Shown: positions 1 through 6,865, counted from the first letter of the stretch. The stretch is 14,233 nucleotides of DNA from a candidate division WWE3 bacterium CG22_combo_CG10-13_8_21_14_all_39_12 (GCA_002771355.1 PCSU01000017.1:1-14233), one strand, 5' to 3'. The notes: a model not told the origin generated them from the sequence alone. Made by a program: numbers and translations.

Positions 1-8
1 ACAGCCTC

Positions 9-28
9 TGAGTTTGCTTACAAACTCA
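9..28. repeat. Perfect hairpin, TGAGTTTG/CAAACTCA
   Basis: An 8-bp perfect inverted repeat (TGAGTTTG, loop CTTA, CAAACTCA). It is the first of a series of hairpins downstream of the transposase gene on the minus strand. The same arm core (GAGTTTG/CAAACTC) recurs in the hairpin at 11601-11621 next to tRNA-Leu. No T-run follows on either strand, so it does not look like a Rho-independent terminator. Confidence 0.6.
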
Positions 29-35
29 ACTTTAC

Positions 36-113
36 TGTTACCATGAATCGAACGGGTTACCGAGTAGGGTAACCCAGGAACTCGATTCCCTCCCTCGGTC
101 GAGTCCGGCAACA
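36..113 (-). repeat. REP-like multi-hairpin structure, possibly tRNA-like
   Basis: About 78 nt that can fold into a closed three-way structure. The outer stem is TGTTACC (36-42) with GGCAACA (107-113); its one A-C mismatch becomes a G-U pair on the minus strand. Inside lie a perfect 8-bp hairpin GGGTTACC/GGTAACCC (54-75, loop GAGTAG) and a second arm, GGAACTCGA (77-85) with TCGAGTCC (99-106), containing one bulge. An alternative pairing is GAATCGA (45-51) with TCGATTC (82-88). A GTTCGATTC run on the minus strand resembles a tRNA T-loop, but no proper T-stem forms. It lies directly beyond the 3' end of the transposase gene, where REP elements are commonly found beside RAYT genes. Whether it is a REP substrate, a decayed tRNA or a small RNA cannot be settled from the sequence alone. 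Confidence 0.5.
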
Positions 114-125
114 TCCAATGTTGAC
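106..125 (+). repeat. Left 20-bp inverted repeat of the transposase unit
   Basis: CGGCAACATCCAATGTTGAC, an exact reverse complement of 918-937. It contains the imperfectly closed palindrome CAACAT-CCA-ATGTTG at 109-123. It begins 16 bp beyond the stop codon of the transposase gene. Confidence 0.85.
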
Positions 126-140
126 TTTCCCTACACAGCG

Positions 141-824
141 CTATAAACCCCCATCGATTGACAGGTTTCTCATTGAATCCGTGTCATCTTCACTTGTAAA
201 TGATGCACAAGTAAACGAAATAAATGTCTCTTTAGACCTAAAGTTATCTAGAACTATATCGGGACTACAAACAGAATTATTCTTTTTCCTAGAGATATAG
301 GTTGGATACGAACTCCATTTGTAGTTAGAAATAGAGCCAATATCTATAAGACCAGCAACAACTGGGTTTAAATGTATATACCGAGAAACGTGAATTAGTT
401 GTTCATGTGACTCCACAAGGACAGCTTTATACTTGCCTTGAAACAAACAGCCCGTCCTGTCATTTTTAAGGTTGTAGTATCTCGTATACGCATTCTGCAA
501 TTTCTGCAAGAATTTTGAAACCCCTCCACTCCCATCCTCACGAAGCAATAGATGATAGTGATTGTCCATAAGGACATACCCAACTATTGTGCATAAAGGA
601 ACTTCATATTGATACATCGAGGTTATAAACTCCTCAGGATTACTCATTGATAACATGTGCTGTCTAAGGTACTTGGAATATGGATAGGAATAATTATTTA
701 CATACCACAGGAGGTGAATAAATCTTTCACGGTCATTATCAAAATCAAAAACAACACGCTTATCAACCCCACGGTTGTACACATGCAAAATATCACCTGT
801 ATCAATATGAAAAGGTCTTCCCAC
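141..824 (-). CDS. REP-associated tyrosine transposase (RAYT, Y1_Tnp/HUH family)
   Basis: Single-strand DNA transposase-like protein of the IS200-related RAYT family, which cleaves and joins REP hairpins through a tyrosine. Seen in the protein: the N-terminal family signature HVYNRGVDKRVVF, the HUH motif in VLMDNHYHLLL (His-Tyr-His), the catalytic-helix region NAYTRYYN with candidate tyrosines, then GCLFQGKYKAVLVE and RYIHLNPVVAGL, all typical of the family. The reading frame stays open upstream to an ATG at 959. I prefer GTG at 824 (227 aa) because family similarity begins right there, a TATAAT lies 10 bases upstream (835-840), and the extra 45 codons run through the right inverted repeat. 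The gene appears intact. No Shine-Dalgarno is visible. Confidence in the family is high; activity is unknown. Confidence 0.9.
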   Translation of the reverse strand: MGRPFHIDTGDILHVYNRGVDKRVVFDFDNDRERFIHLLWYVNNYSYPYSKYLRQHMLSMSNPEEFITSMYQYEVPLCTIVGYVLMDNHYHLLLREDGSGGVSKFLQKLQNAYTRYYNLKNDRTGCLFQGKYKAVLVESHEQLIHVSRYIHLNPVVAGLIDIGSISNYKWSSYPTYISRKKNNSVCSPDIVLDNFRSKETFISFTCASFTSEDDTDSMRNLSIDGGL

Positions 825-834
825 CTTGAAAAAT

Positions 835-840
835 ATTATA
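835..840 (-). promoter_or_regulatory. Candidate -10 (TATAAT) for the transposase gene
   Basis: Perfect TATAAT on the minus strand, 10 bases before the GTG at 824. A TTGACC at 854-859 is the best -35-like match, but the spacer of 13 is too short. If the -10 is used, the 5' leader would be only about 3-4 nt. Confidence 0.4.
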
Positions 841-917
841 ACAAATTCGATGAGGTCAACGTGAACATTAGTAGAAACTTGCAAATCAGGCCAATTTTTT
901 TCCTTGAGGTCAACAAT

Positions 918-937
918 GTCAACATTGGATGTTGCCG
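918..937 (-). repeat. Right 20-bp inverted repeat of the transposase unit
   Basis: Exact reverse complement of 106-125. It lies 93 bp upstream of the preferred GTG start of the transposase gene. A separate 10-bp direct repeat, TGAGGTCAAC, occurs between it and the gene at 851-860 and 905-914. Confidence 0.85.
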
Positions 938-1031
938 CAGCGAAAATAACTTGATGCACTTGGAAGAGAGAGGTTCCTTAAAGGTGGTTCAGGCAAAACC
1001 TACCTCAAAAAACAGTTAAAGACCTTTTTGG

Positions 1032-1037
1032 TATAAT
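1032..1037 (+). promoter_or_regulatory. Extended -10 promoter (TGG-TATAAT)
   Basis: TGGTATAAT is an extended -10 element 12 bases before the ATG at 1050. No good -35 is visible at the usual distance, which is common for extended -10 promoters. It predicts a leader of about 6 nt. Confidence 0.6.
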
Positions 1038-1049
1038 ATCTTAAGCTTT

Positions 1050-1307
1050 ATGATAAACAAAAACTCGCTAATACTAGTTCTGTCCATTGTCATAGCAGGA
1101 CTATTAATGGGTGTTTCTGTTTTGTGGGTTAATTATCAAAACGTTTCAAAAAAACTTGAAACGACTACAACGTCATTGATTATGGAAAAAGCAGATACCG
1201 CAAAATTCAGAAACGATATTAACCAAATAAGAGCTTGTCTTTCACTCATTGAAAGCGGCTCCACGGACTTTACTATTAACCGATGCCAACTGATGCTGGG
1301 TGAATAA
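1050..1307 (+). CDS. Small N-terminally anchored membrane protein, unknown function
   Basis: 85 aa. Residues 6-27 form one hydrophobic segment (LILVLSIVIAGLLMGVSVLWV), preceded by a short lysine-bearing N-terminus. A polar, probably extracytoplasmic region of about 55 residues follows, with heptad-like spacing (NVSKKLETTTTSLIMEKAD) that could form a coiled coil, and two cysteines (RACLSL, NRCQLM) that could pair. I do not recognise the family. The extended -10 just upstream supports it as a real gene. It stands alone on the plus strand between the transposase unit and the convergent pilin cassettes. Confidence 0.65.
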   Translation: MINKNSLILVLSIVIAGLLMGVSVLWVNYQNVSKKLETTTTSLIMEKADTAKFRNDINQIRACLSLIESGSTDFTINRCQLMLGE

Positions 1308-1332
1308 AAGAAATCAGAAAATTACCAATCTT

Positions 1333-1863
1333 CTAATTGGGTGACGGGAAAAATTCTTTATTATAATCAGCGTTGTTTTGGTTTTGATTTCCACCTGAAC
1401 ATACATCTTTTCGAGGGGAAGTAATGTGTTCAAATTTATTTATTGCCAATGTCATAGAAATTACACCTCCAGCACAATCACAAGCACCTTGGACCGAATC
1501 AACGCAATGTTTTGGATCGTAACTATAAAAATATAAAACCCCATCATGTTGTGGATCTTGAGGAACCTCAGTCAAATATGGAGCAAGTAGTGTATCAATC
1601 GTATCCCCGGCACCTATTTGTTGTCCTTGGTTTGGCACACCATCAGCACTACCTGGATAATGCCCTTCTTTTAGAAAATATCGTTGTAGAGCGGTTTCAA
1701 TTTCGGTAATATCTGACAAACGCTTTGTATCCCTGGCTCCTTCAACAGCACCTGTATACGATGAAATACCAAGCGTAGATAAAATCCCAATAATAACAAT
1801 TACCACCAACAGTTCAATCAGTGTAAATCCACTAGATTGTTCATTCGAAAGTTTACTTAACAT
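1333..1863 (-). CDS. Type IV pilin-like protein (GspG-like), copy A
   Basis: 176 aa. Class III signal peptide: the prepilin peptidase site is SSG|FTLIELLVVIVIIG, with Gly12 at -1, Phe at +1 and Glu at +5 of the mature protein. The hydrophobic N-terminal helix that follows inserts in the membrane and packs the pilus core. The DTKRLSDITEIETALQRYF and HYPGSADGVPN regions match the major pseudopilin/type IVa pilin N-terminal half. The C-terminal half has four cysteines (HCVD, GACDC, DVCSGG), all conserved in copy B (2131-2640), so disulfide bonding outside the cell is likely. Closely related to copy B throughout. In the restored frame of the upstream small gene, the stop codon would overlap this start. 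No Shine-Dalgarno. It could be a minor pilin rather than the main subunit. Confidence 0.9.
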   Translation of the reverse strand: MLSKLSNEQSSGFTLIELLVVIVIIGILSTLGISSYTGAVEGARDTKRLSDITEIETALQRYFLKEGHYPGSADGVPNQGQQIGAGDTIDTLLAPYLTEVPQDPQHDGVLYFYSYDPKHCVDSVQGACDCAGGVISMTLAINKFEHITSPRKDVCSGGNQNQNNADYNKEFFPSPN

Positions 1864-1875
1864 TTTGTGTATCGT

Positions 1876-2043
1876 CTATAAGATCGGTTGATGCATCATA
1901 ATAATATTTCTCATCGATGGGTCTTTAAATGTATTAAATAGCTGAACCCCCATATACAAAAATCCTAATACAATAAGAATAATCATAAGTACACGTCCAC
2001 ACGCTTCGGATCCACCTGCGATTTTAGTAAACAACTTTTCCAT
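1876..2043 (-). CDS. Small membrane protein, copy A, with altered C-terminus (1-nt deletion)
   Basis: 55 aa as read. It starts MEKLFTKIAGG and has one transmembrane segment, LMIILIVLGFLYMGVQLF. Residues 1-39 align with the product of 2648-2839. After NTFKD the frames part: the copy-B sequence PIDEKYYYD is still encoded here, but one base back (CCC ATC GAT GAG AAA). Copy A has therefore lost one base near 1921-1926 and now ends in SMRNIIMMHQPIL. In the restored frame it would run to a TAA at 1853-1855, overlapping the start of the pilin gene, a tightly coupled arrangement. Function unknown; the conserved pairing with a pilin gene suggests a role in pilus assembly. It may be a recent pseudogene, a tolerated C-terminal variant or a sequencing error. 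Confidence 0.65.
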   Translation of the reverse strand: MEKLFTKIAGGSEACGRVLMIILIVLGFLYMGVQLFNTFKDPSMRNIIMMHQPIL

Positions 2044-2130
2044 TCCAATTAATAGTACAGAGTTTATATATGCAAATCGACCTACGCACGTACATTAAAA
2101 GACTTTAGTAAAAATGTGACACGCCACTAA

Positions 2131-2640
2131 CTACGGAGCATGGGGAACAAATCCTTTATTATAGTCAGCATTGTGTATGTTTTGGTCTCCTCCAGAACAA
2201 GTTACTTTGCTCGGTGAACTAGTAATTTCTAGGTGATTAACACTTAATGCAGTTATCGTCCCACCATCACATGCACACGATCCATGAACGGCATCACTAC
2301 AATGCTGGGGATCATAAGCATAAAAATATACCGATCCATCATCAAGTGGATCTTTGGGAACAATTTCAAGATATGGTTTCAATAGCGTGTCAATCTGGTT
2401 TCCTACGCCAATTTTTTGACCGGTATTTGGTACCCCGTTAGCACTCCCTGGATAATGACCATTATCTAAATAATACCGTTTCAAAGCCACTTCAATTTCT
2501 GTTATGTCACTTAAACGTTTTGCATCACGCCCACGTTGGATTGCACCGGTAAATGAAGATATTCCGATTGATGCAAGGAGCCCAATGATAACAATAACCA
2601 CCAAAAGTTCAATCAAGGTAAAGCCTGTGTTTTTTCTCAT
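2131..2640 (-). CDS. Type IV pilin-like protein (GspG-like), copy B
   Basis: 169 aa from the preferred ATG at 2640; the frame is open to an ATG at 2670. The shorter start gives the normal short leader MRKNTG|FTLIELL, with Gly at -1 and Glu at +5; the longer one would overlap the upstream small gene. Hydrophobic helix VVIVIIGLLASIGISSF, then RDAKRLSDITEIEVALKRYY, HYPGSANGVPN, and a C-terminal region with four cysteines at the same places as copy A (HCSD, GSCAC, VTCSGG). The C-terminal NADYNKGFVPHAP ending is also shared. It starts 7 bases after the stop of the small membrane protein, so the two are probably co-transcribed. Role: extracellular pilus or pseudopilus subunit processed by prepilin peptidase. 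Confidence 0.9.
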   Translation of the reverse strand: MRKNTGFTLIELLVVIVIIGLLASIGISSFTGAIQRGRDAKRLSDITEIEVALKRYYLDNGHYPGSANGVPNTGQKIGVGNQIDTLLKPYLEIVPKDPLDDGSVYFYAYDPQHCSDAVHGSCACDGGTITALSVNHLEITSSPSKVTCSGGDQNIHNADYNKGFVPHAP

Positions 2641-2647
2641 TATTGAA

Positions 2648-2839
2648 TTAGTTGATATCATTAACATCATTTACACCATCATTAACTGGATCGTAGTAAT
2701 ATTTTTCGTCAATGGGCTTATTAAATGTTGTGTACAGCTGTAACCCCATATACACAAACCCTAAAACAATAAGAATAATCATTAATGATCGCCCTCGGCT
2801 TTCAGAACCCCCTACAATTTTTGTGAAGAATCTTTCCAT
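2648..2839 (-). CDS. Small membrane protein paired with pilin, copy B
   Basis: 63 aa from ATG 2839 (MERFFTKIVGGSE); an in-frame ATG at 2845 would add two residues. I prefer 2839 because copy A begins at the same place (MEKLF) and the likely transcription start (~2842) would leave the 2845 ATG out. One transmembrane segment, LMIILIVLGFVYMGLQLY, then a polar acidic tail PIDEKYYYDPVNDGVNDVNDIN with an NDxVND-type repeat, which could bind a cation. First gene of the cassette, followed by pilin copy B. Family not recognised; the link to pili rests on the duplicated gene order. Confidence 0.75.
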   Translation of the reverse strand: MERFFTKIVGGSESRGRSLMIILIVLGFVYMGLQLYTTFNKPIDEKYYYDPVNDGVNDVNDIN

Positions 2840-2848
2840 TCTCATTTA

Positions 2849-2877
2849 AATGTATCAGTACGAGATCACTCATGCAA
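2849..2877 (-). promoter_or_regulatory. Promoter of the pilin cassette (TTGCAT-17-TACATT)
   Basis: On the minus strand, a -35 TTGCAT (2872-2877) lies 17 bases from a -10 TACATT (2849-2854) with an upstream TG (extended -10). Predicted transcription start about 2842, leaving a 3-nt leader before ATG 2839. It faces the enolase promoter region back to back. Confidence 0.6.
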
Positions 2878-2906
2878 TATAATCTCTTTTATGAAAGGTC
2901 TTAATG

Positions 2907-2915
2907 TGGTAAAAC
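2907..2915 (+). promoter_or_regulatory. Candidate extended -10 for enolase (TGG-TAAAAC)
   Basis: TGGTAAAAC followed by 6 bases and then ATG, the same geometry as the other leaderless genes here. A competing perfect TATAAT at 2878-2883 would give a ~32-nt leader; both may be used. No Shine-Dalgarno lies close to the start. Confidence 0.45.
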
Positions 2916-2921
2916 TGTCAC

Positions 2922-4202
2922 ATGGAAATACAACATATTCATGCTAGGCAGATTCTTGATTCTAGAGGTAACCCTACTGTCGAAGCAGATGTAACCCTTA
3001 AAGATGGTTCAATCGGACGAGCCGGGGTACCATCTGGTGCATCAACAGGAACACATGAAGCCATTGAACTACGAGACGGTGACAAAGCAAAGTATGGAGG
3101 TAAAGGCGTTACCAAAGCCGTTTCACATGTAAATTCTGAAATTACACAAGCGCTCGTTGGTGTTAATGCAGGTAACCAAAAGCTAGTTGATGAAACAATG
3201 ATTGCACTTGATGGGACCGAGAACAAAAGTCGTTTAGGAGCAAATGCTATTTTAGCCGTATCACTTGCAACAGCAAAAGCAGTTGCCATAAGCGAAAAAA
3301 TACCGCTCTATGAATATTTTGGACAGTTAGCTGGAAATTCAACTTTTACGCTTCCTCTCCCAATGATGAATATTATTAATGGCGGAGCGCATGCAGATTT
3401 TGCTACTGATATTCAAGAATTTATGATTTTACCCATTGGCGCAACTTCTTTTTCTGAAGCTGTTCGTATGGGATCTGAAATTTTCCACAAGTTAAAAACT
3501 GTACTTAAAAACAAGGGCTACATTACAACAGTAGGGGATGAAGGCGGATTTGCACCTCTGGTTAAAAATGGAAATAGTGAAGCACTTGATTTAATTTCAC
3601 AGGCAGTAGAACTAGCAGGTTACAAACTTGGAACCGATGTGGCGCTGGGACTTGATATTGCAGCTTCAGAATTTTATGTAAACGGCTTCTATGAACTTAA
3701 ACGCGAAAACCAAACGAAATCATCTGGGGAGATGGTTACCTGGATTGAGGAATTACGAAATAGATACCCTATTATTTTGATTGAAGATGGACTCAGCGAA
3801 AGTGACTGGGATGGATGGAAATTGTTAACGTCACGAATCGGCGATAATACACAAATTGTTGGTGATGATTTACTGGTAACAAACACCACCTTTTTAAAGA
3901 GAGCAATTAGAGAAAAGGCAGGAAACGCAATTCTTATAAAAGTTAACCAAATAGGGACCTTGACCGAAACTATTAACGCCGTAAAAATGGCACACTCTGC
4001 AGGATGGAACGCCATAATTTCACACAGGTCCGGGGAAACCGAAGACACCACGATTGCTGATTTAGTAGTAGGATTAGATACCGGACAAATCAAAACAGGA
4101 TCTTTGTCTAGAACCGATAGGGTCGCAAAATACAATCAATTACTTCGAATCGAAGAGGAGCTTGGTACGTTAGCACGGTTTGCTACATCTAGCATAAACT
4201 AA
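2922..4202 (+). CDS. eno: Enolase (phosphopyruvate hydratase)
   Basis: 426 aa, the normal length. Interconverts 2-phosphoglycerate and phosphoenolpyruvate in the cytoplasm during glycolysis. Seen: N-terminal HARQILDSRGNPTVE; the mobile loop SGASTGTHEAIELRD; GGAHAD at 154-159; the catalytic acid region VGDEGGFAP (Glu207); Mg2+ ligands Asp245 (GLDIAASEF), Glu288 (LIEDGL) and Asp315 (VGDD); catalytic Lys340 within the family signature ILIKVNQIGTLTET; and SHRSGETEDT at 367-376. All key residues are present, so it should be active. It is a single gene, divergent from the pilin cassettes and convergent with glmS, 41 bp away. Confidence 0.98.
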   Translation: MEIQHIHARQILDSRGNPTVEADVTLKDGSIGRAGVPSGASTGTHEAIELRDGDKAKYGGKGVTKAVSHVNSEITQALVGVNAGNQKLVDETMIALDGTENKSRLGANAILAVSLATAKAVAISEKIPLYEYFGQLAGNSTFTLPLPMMNIINGGAHADFATDIQEFMILPIGATSFSEAVRMGSEIFHKLKTVLKNKGYITTVGDEGGFAPLVKNGNSEALDLISQAVELAGYKLGTDVALGLDIAASEFYVNGFYELKRENQTKSSGEMVTWIEELRNRYPIILIEDGLSESDWDGWKLLTSRIGDNTQIVGDDLLVTNTTFLKRAIREKAGNAILIKVNQIGTLTETINAVKMAHSAGWNAIISHRSGETEDTTIADLVVGLDTGQIKTGSLSRTDRVAKYNQLLRIEEELGTLARFATSSIN

Positions 4203-4243
4203 TTTTTCACACACCTCACTAAAACATAGTTGATCATTTGAAT

Positions 4244-6013
4244 TTATTTAACCGTCACGGATTTGGCAAGATTTCGAGGCATATCGGGATCACAATCTCG
4301 TTCAATGGCAAGGTAGTAGGCAAGTAATTGTCCAAAAACTACATTAGGAATAATCGTTCCCTCAAGTGCATCTTTAACTGAAATATGATAATCAAACACT
4401 TCATGATCTTTGTTAGAAACTCCAATAATGTATCCACCCCTGGCTTTTAACTCCATGGCACCCGAAATGTTAGCTCCATAGGTTTCATCATGTGGAGCAA
4501 ACACAATACAAGGGGTTCCTTTTGTTATAAGAGAGATTACGCCGTGTTTAAGCTCTCCCGCAGCAAATCCTTCGGTATGGATATATGACATTTCTTTAAT
4601 CTTTAACGCAACCTCTAAACTGGCAGGGTACGACAACCCTCTTCCCACAACATATATATGTTCAACCTGAGCAATTTTTCGGGCAAGTTTTTTGATACTC
4701 TTTATGCCGTCTTTTCCTAATAAATCCTTTACAGATTTTGATGCTTTTAATAACGTTTTTTTGCCATCTTCATATGAACCTTTAAGTGCATATGAAGTTA
4801 ATAACAAATGTGACAACATACCAATGAATGCTTTGGTAGAGGCTACTGCTTTTTCTGGACCTGCCCCCACCATAAAGTTGTAATGGGATTCACGAAATAA
4901 ACTAGACCCATACACATTGACTAAACACGCTAATGTTGCTTTTTTAGTTTTTGCTTTTTTCACTGACTCCAAAATATCCATCGTTTCACCTGATTGTGAT
5001 AACGCCAAAACCAAACTTTTGTTTTTCAGAAAATCAAGATGGTATCCAAACTCACTACCTACAGCCCAGTTTACGTGAGTTTTAGCAACTTTTGAAAATA
5101 AATATGACCCAGCAAGACACGCATATGCTGCAGTTCCACACCCAACCAAATACGTTCCAAAAGATTCTTTAATTATCTGAGCAAGTTTTCTATCTGGCAT
5201 GGTTGTATCGTTTGCAATTGAAGTAATAATCTGTGGTTGCTCATAAATTTCTTTGAGCATGAAGTGTTTAAATTCTCCTTTTTGCGATGCCTTTTCTCCG
5301 TGTTCAAGCACAATTTTTTTAAAACTTTTCTTTTTACCGGTAATAGCATCAAATAGCGTTACTGTATCTTTATTAACGTATACAAGTTCACTGTCTTTAA
5401 GGTAATACACAGTTTTGGTGTGAGACGTGAGCGCATCTGCATCGCTTGCCACCATATTTTCATGCTCGCCAAAACCAACAACTACAGGAGACCCATTTGA
5501 AACTGCAACAAGACTCTCACTATCTGACTCCATGACAACCAGTGCATTGAGTCCTTTGAGTTTTAAGAAAGCTTTCCGTACTGACTCAGTTAGATCGTAT
5601 TTTTTTCTCAATTGTTCAACTAAATGAACGGCAACCTCAGAATCAGTTTCTGAAATAAACGTATGGCACTGAGTTACTAATTTTTCACGCAACGTATCGT
5701 AGTTTTCAATAATGCCGTTATGAATCAATGAAATGTTTTTATCGCACGATAGGTGAGGGTGTGAATTTTTTTTAGTTACCCCTCCATGAGTAGCCCATCT
5801 AGTATGACCTATGCCTATCGTTGATGCGGAAAGAGTTTTTACCGTAGCATTTCCAATCTTACCAACATTTTTGCAAACACTGATTTTACCTTTTGCGCCT
5901 GACACCGATACGCCCCAGCTATCATAACCACGGTATTCAAGCTTTTTAAGACCATCAAGCACAACCTCGGCTGCATTTGTTTTTGAACCAGTATATCCAA
6001 ATATTCCACACAT
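4244..6013 (-). CDS. glmS: Glutamine-fructose-6-phosphate aminotransferase (isomerizing)
   Basis: 589 aa, close to the usual ~600. Makes glucosamine-6-phosphate from fructose-6-phosphate and glutamine, the first step towards UDP-GlcNAc for peptidoglycan and surface sugars. N-terminal class II glutamine amidotransferase domain with the catalytic cysteine exposed after Met removal (MCGIFGYTG), plus the RGYDSWG, GHTRWATHG and HNGIIEN motifs. Two SIS sugar-isomerase domains follow (VGCGTAAYACLAG; ALSQSGETMDILE; STKAFIGML; VGRGLSYPASLEVALKIKE; EGFAAGELKHG). The C-terminus PRNLAKSVTVK is the family's conserved tail that closes over the active site. No riboswitch or ribozyme precedes it; a good promoter places the transcript start only about 5 nt before the ATG. 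Confidence 0.98.
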   Translation of the reverse strand: MCGIFGYTGSKTNAAEVVLDGLKKLEYRGYDSWGVSVSGAKGKISVCKNVGKIGNATVKTLSASTIGIGHTRWATHGGVTKKNSHPHLSCDKNISLIHNGIIENYDTLREKLVTQCHTFISETDSEVAVHLVEQLRKKYDLTESVRKAFLKLKGLNALVVMESDSESLVAVSNGSPVVVGFGEHENMVASDADALTSHTKTVYYLKDSELVYVNKDTVTLFDAITGKKKSFKKIVLEHGEKASQKGEFKHFMLKEIYEQPQIITSIANDTTMPDRKLAQIIKESFGTYLVGCGTAAYACLAGSYLFSKVAKTHVNWAVGSEFGYHLDFLKNKSLVLALSQSGETMDILESVKKAKTKKATLACLVNVYGSSLFRESHYNFMVGAGPEKAVASTKAFIGMLSHLLLTSYALKGSYEDGKKTLLKASKSVKDLLGKDGIKSIKKLARKIAQVEHIYVVGRGLSYPASLEVALKIKEMSYIHTEGFAAGELKHGVISLITKGTPCIVFAPHDETYGANISGAMELKARGGYIIGVSNKDHEVFDYHISVKDALEGTIIPNVVFGQLLAYYLAIERDCDPDMPRNLAKSVTVK

Positions 6014-6024
6014 ACTTGGTTGTT

Positions 6025-6053
6025 ACTATAAGGTAGATAACAACAATTATCAA
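6025..6053 (-). promoter_or_regulatory. glmS promoter (TTGATA-17-TATAGT)
   Basis: On the minus strand, TTGATA (6048-6053), a 17-base spacer and TATAGT (6025-6030), 11 bases before the glmS ATG. The spacing leaves no room for a glmS ribozyme or a Shine-Dalgarno. Confidence 0.65.
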
Positions 6054-6109
6054 GCCTAAAGTAAAACTTATGGAACCTATAAATGTACTAATAAGTGAAA
6101 AATGTACCG

Positions 6110-6853
6110 TTACAACTGATCTAATAACTCCTGAGCCTGAATTCGAATCTGGTTATATGCATCACCCGCAAAAACGGGTGAATTGGTAAGTACTGTTAAG
6201 ATCTCACGGTCTTTTGTTACCGTTGGATTTTCAAGTAATGCCAACGCTAACGATGGCTGTATGTAGTTTGATAAATGCTCAGCAATAGTTAATAAAACCC
6301 CTCGGGGTACATCTTCATCGTGTGCAAGCACAAACAAAAATGCATTCTGATACACCCAGGTGTCTTTGGTATCAAGTAACTCAAAAAACTCTGGTGAGTA
6401 CAGGTAGGTATCGGTGCTGTCAAAATCGTAATAGGTAAAATTTGAGGAGTCCGTTGATTCGTAATTATTGACAGAAATCCAGCCAATCTTTTCGTTATAT
6501 TCAATTCCTGTTGCATCGCTATAAAAACAACCCGATTGGCAATCCTGAGGTGCGCCATACCTTATTTTAAATACCTTAAGATTATGAGAAGGATCATCTA
6601 CTAAAATTTTAGTATCTTGTAATTCAGGAATATTAGCTTTTTCAATAAATAATGACATAACTGCATCAGAAGTAGATATTGGTTGCGTCGTAGCATCTAC
6701 ACTATCCATAAAAGGCTTATCGATACGAGATTGGTACGTCATACCCAGCCAAAACCCTATAAATGGCAGTGCCACAAATAATGCCATAGCGATAAGTTTT
6801 GAAAGTGTAGTAACGGTAGTAAATTGTGGAGAAAGATTAAGGGTTTTATTCAT
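6110..6853 (-). CDS. Membrane-anchored protein of unknown function
   Basis: 247 aa. A short cytoplasmic start is followed by one transmembrane segment at about 18-39 (SKLIAMALFVALPFIGFWLG). The PFIGFWLGMTYQ end of this segment resembles a short motif I associate with membrane proteins of Patescibacteria; this is recollection, not a search. The remaining ~205 residues are polar, acidic and probably outside, with CQSGC suggesting a disulfide or metal site and a tyrosine/aspartate-rich stretch. The C-terminal ~85 residues look helical (LLTIAEHLSNYI, ALALLENPTV, ILTVLTNSPV, IRIQAQELLDQL), like a short helical-repeat or armadillo-type region. No known family recognised. Extended -10 TGC-TACAAT lies at 6866-6871, and the gene is followed 96 bp later by glmS on the same strand. 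Confidence 0.75.
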   Translation of the reverse strand: MNKTLNLSPQFTTVTTLSKLIAMALFVALPFIGFWLGMTYQSRIDKPFMDSVDATTQPISTSDAVMSLFIEKANIPELQDTKILVDDPSHNLKVFKIRYGAPQDCQSGCFYSDATGIEYNEKIGWISVNNYESTDSSNFTYYDFDSTDTYLYSPEFFELLDTKDTWVYQNAFLFVLAHDEDVPRGVLLTIAEHLSNYIQPSLALALLENPTVTKDREILTVLTNSPVFAGDAYNQIRIQAQELLDQL

Positions 6854-6865
6854 AGGAACAATTCA

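Larger units (their letters stand above)
106..937 (-). mobile_element. Candidate transposase unit bounded by 20-bp inverted repeats
   Basis: The perfect inverted repeat CGGCAACATCCAATGTTGAC occurs at 106-125 and, reverse-complemented, at 918-937. It brackets one gene, a Y1/HUH transposase of the RAYT type. Each copy itself contains a 6-bp palindrome (CAACAT-CCA-ATGTTG), so each end can form a hairpin in single-stranded DNA, the substrate form of HUH transposases. The unit would be 832 bp. I see no obvious target-site duplication, and HUH enzymes do not normally make one. Whether the whole unit moves or the ends are just a REP pair bracketing a domesticated RAYT gene is open. Confidence 0.6.

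Noticed and set aside
118..300. 60-aa plus-strand frame opposite the transposase 3' end
   Set aside because: Antisense to a clear gene and begins inside the inverted repeat; no promoter or family features.
825..959. 45-codon N-terminal extension of the transposase
   Set aside because: It lacks family similarity, contains the right inverted repeat and the TATAAT at 835-840, and is better explained as upstream DNA.
1921..1935. Programmed -1 frameshift at TTTAAAGACCC in the copy A small gene
   Set aside because: The TTTAAAG heptamer is not in the phase needed for -1 slippage, and copy B needs no shift; a plain one-base deletion is simpler.
2641..2670. Longer start for pilin copy B (MMLMISTNSI...)
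   Set aside because: It overlaps the upstream gene and would put ten extra residues before a normal short prepilin leader.
6014..6060. glmS ribozyme or riboswitch upstream of glmS
   Set aside because: The promoter lies 11 bases from the ATG, so there is no room for a structured leader.
5970..6109. Hydrophobic minus-strand frame between the 6110 gene and glmS (TFIGSISFTLGLIIVVIYLIV)
   Set aside because: It looks like a membrane span but has no ATG/GTG start with any signal and overlaps the glmS start and promoter; too weak to call.
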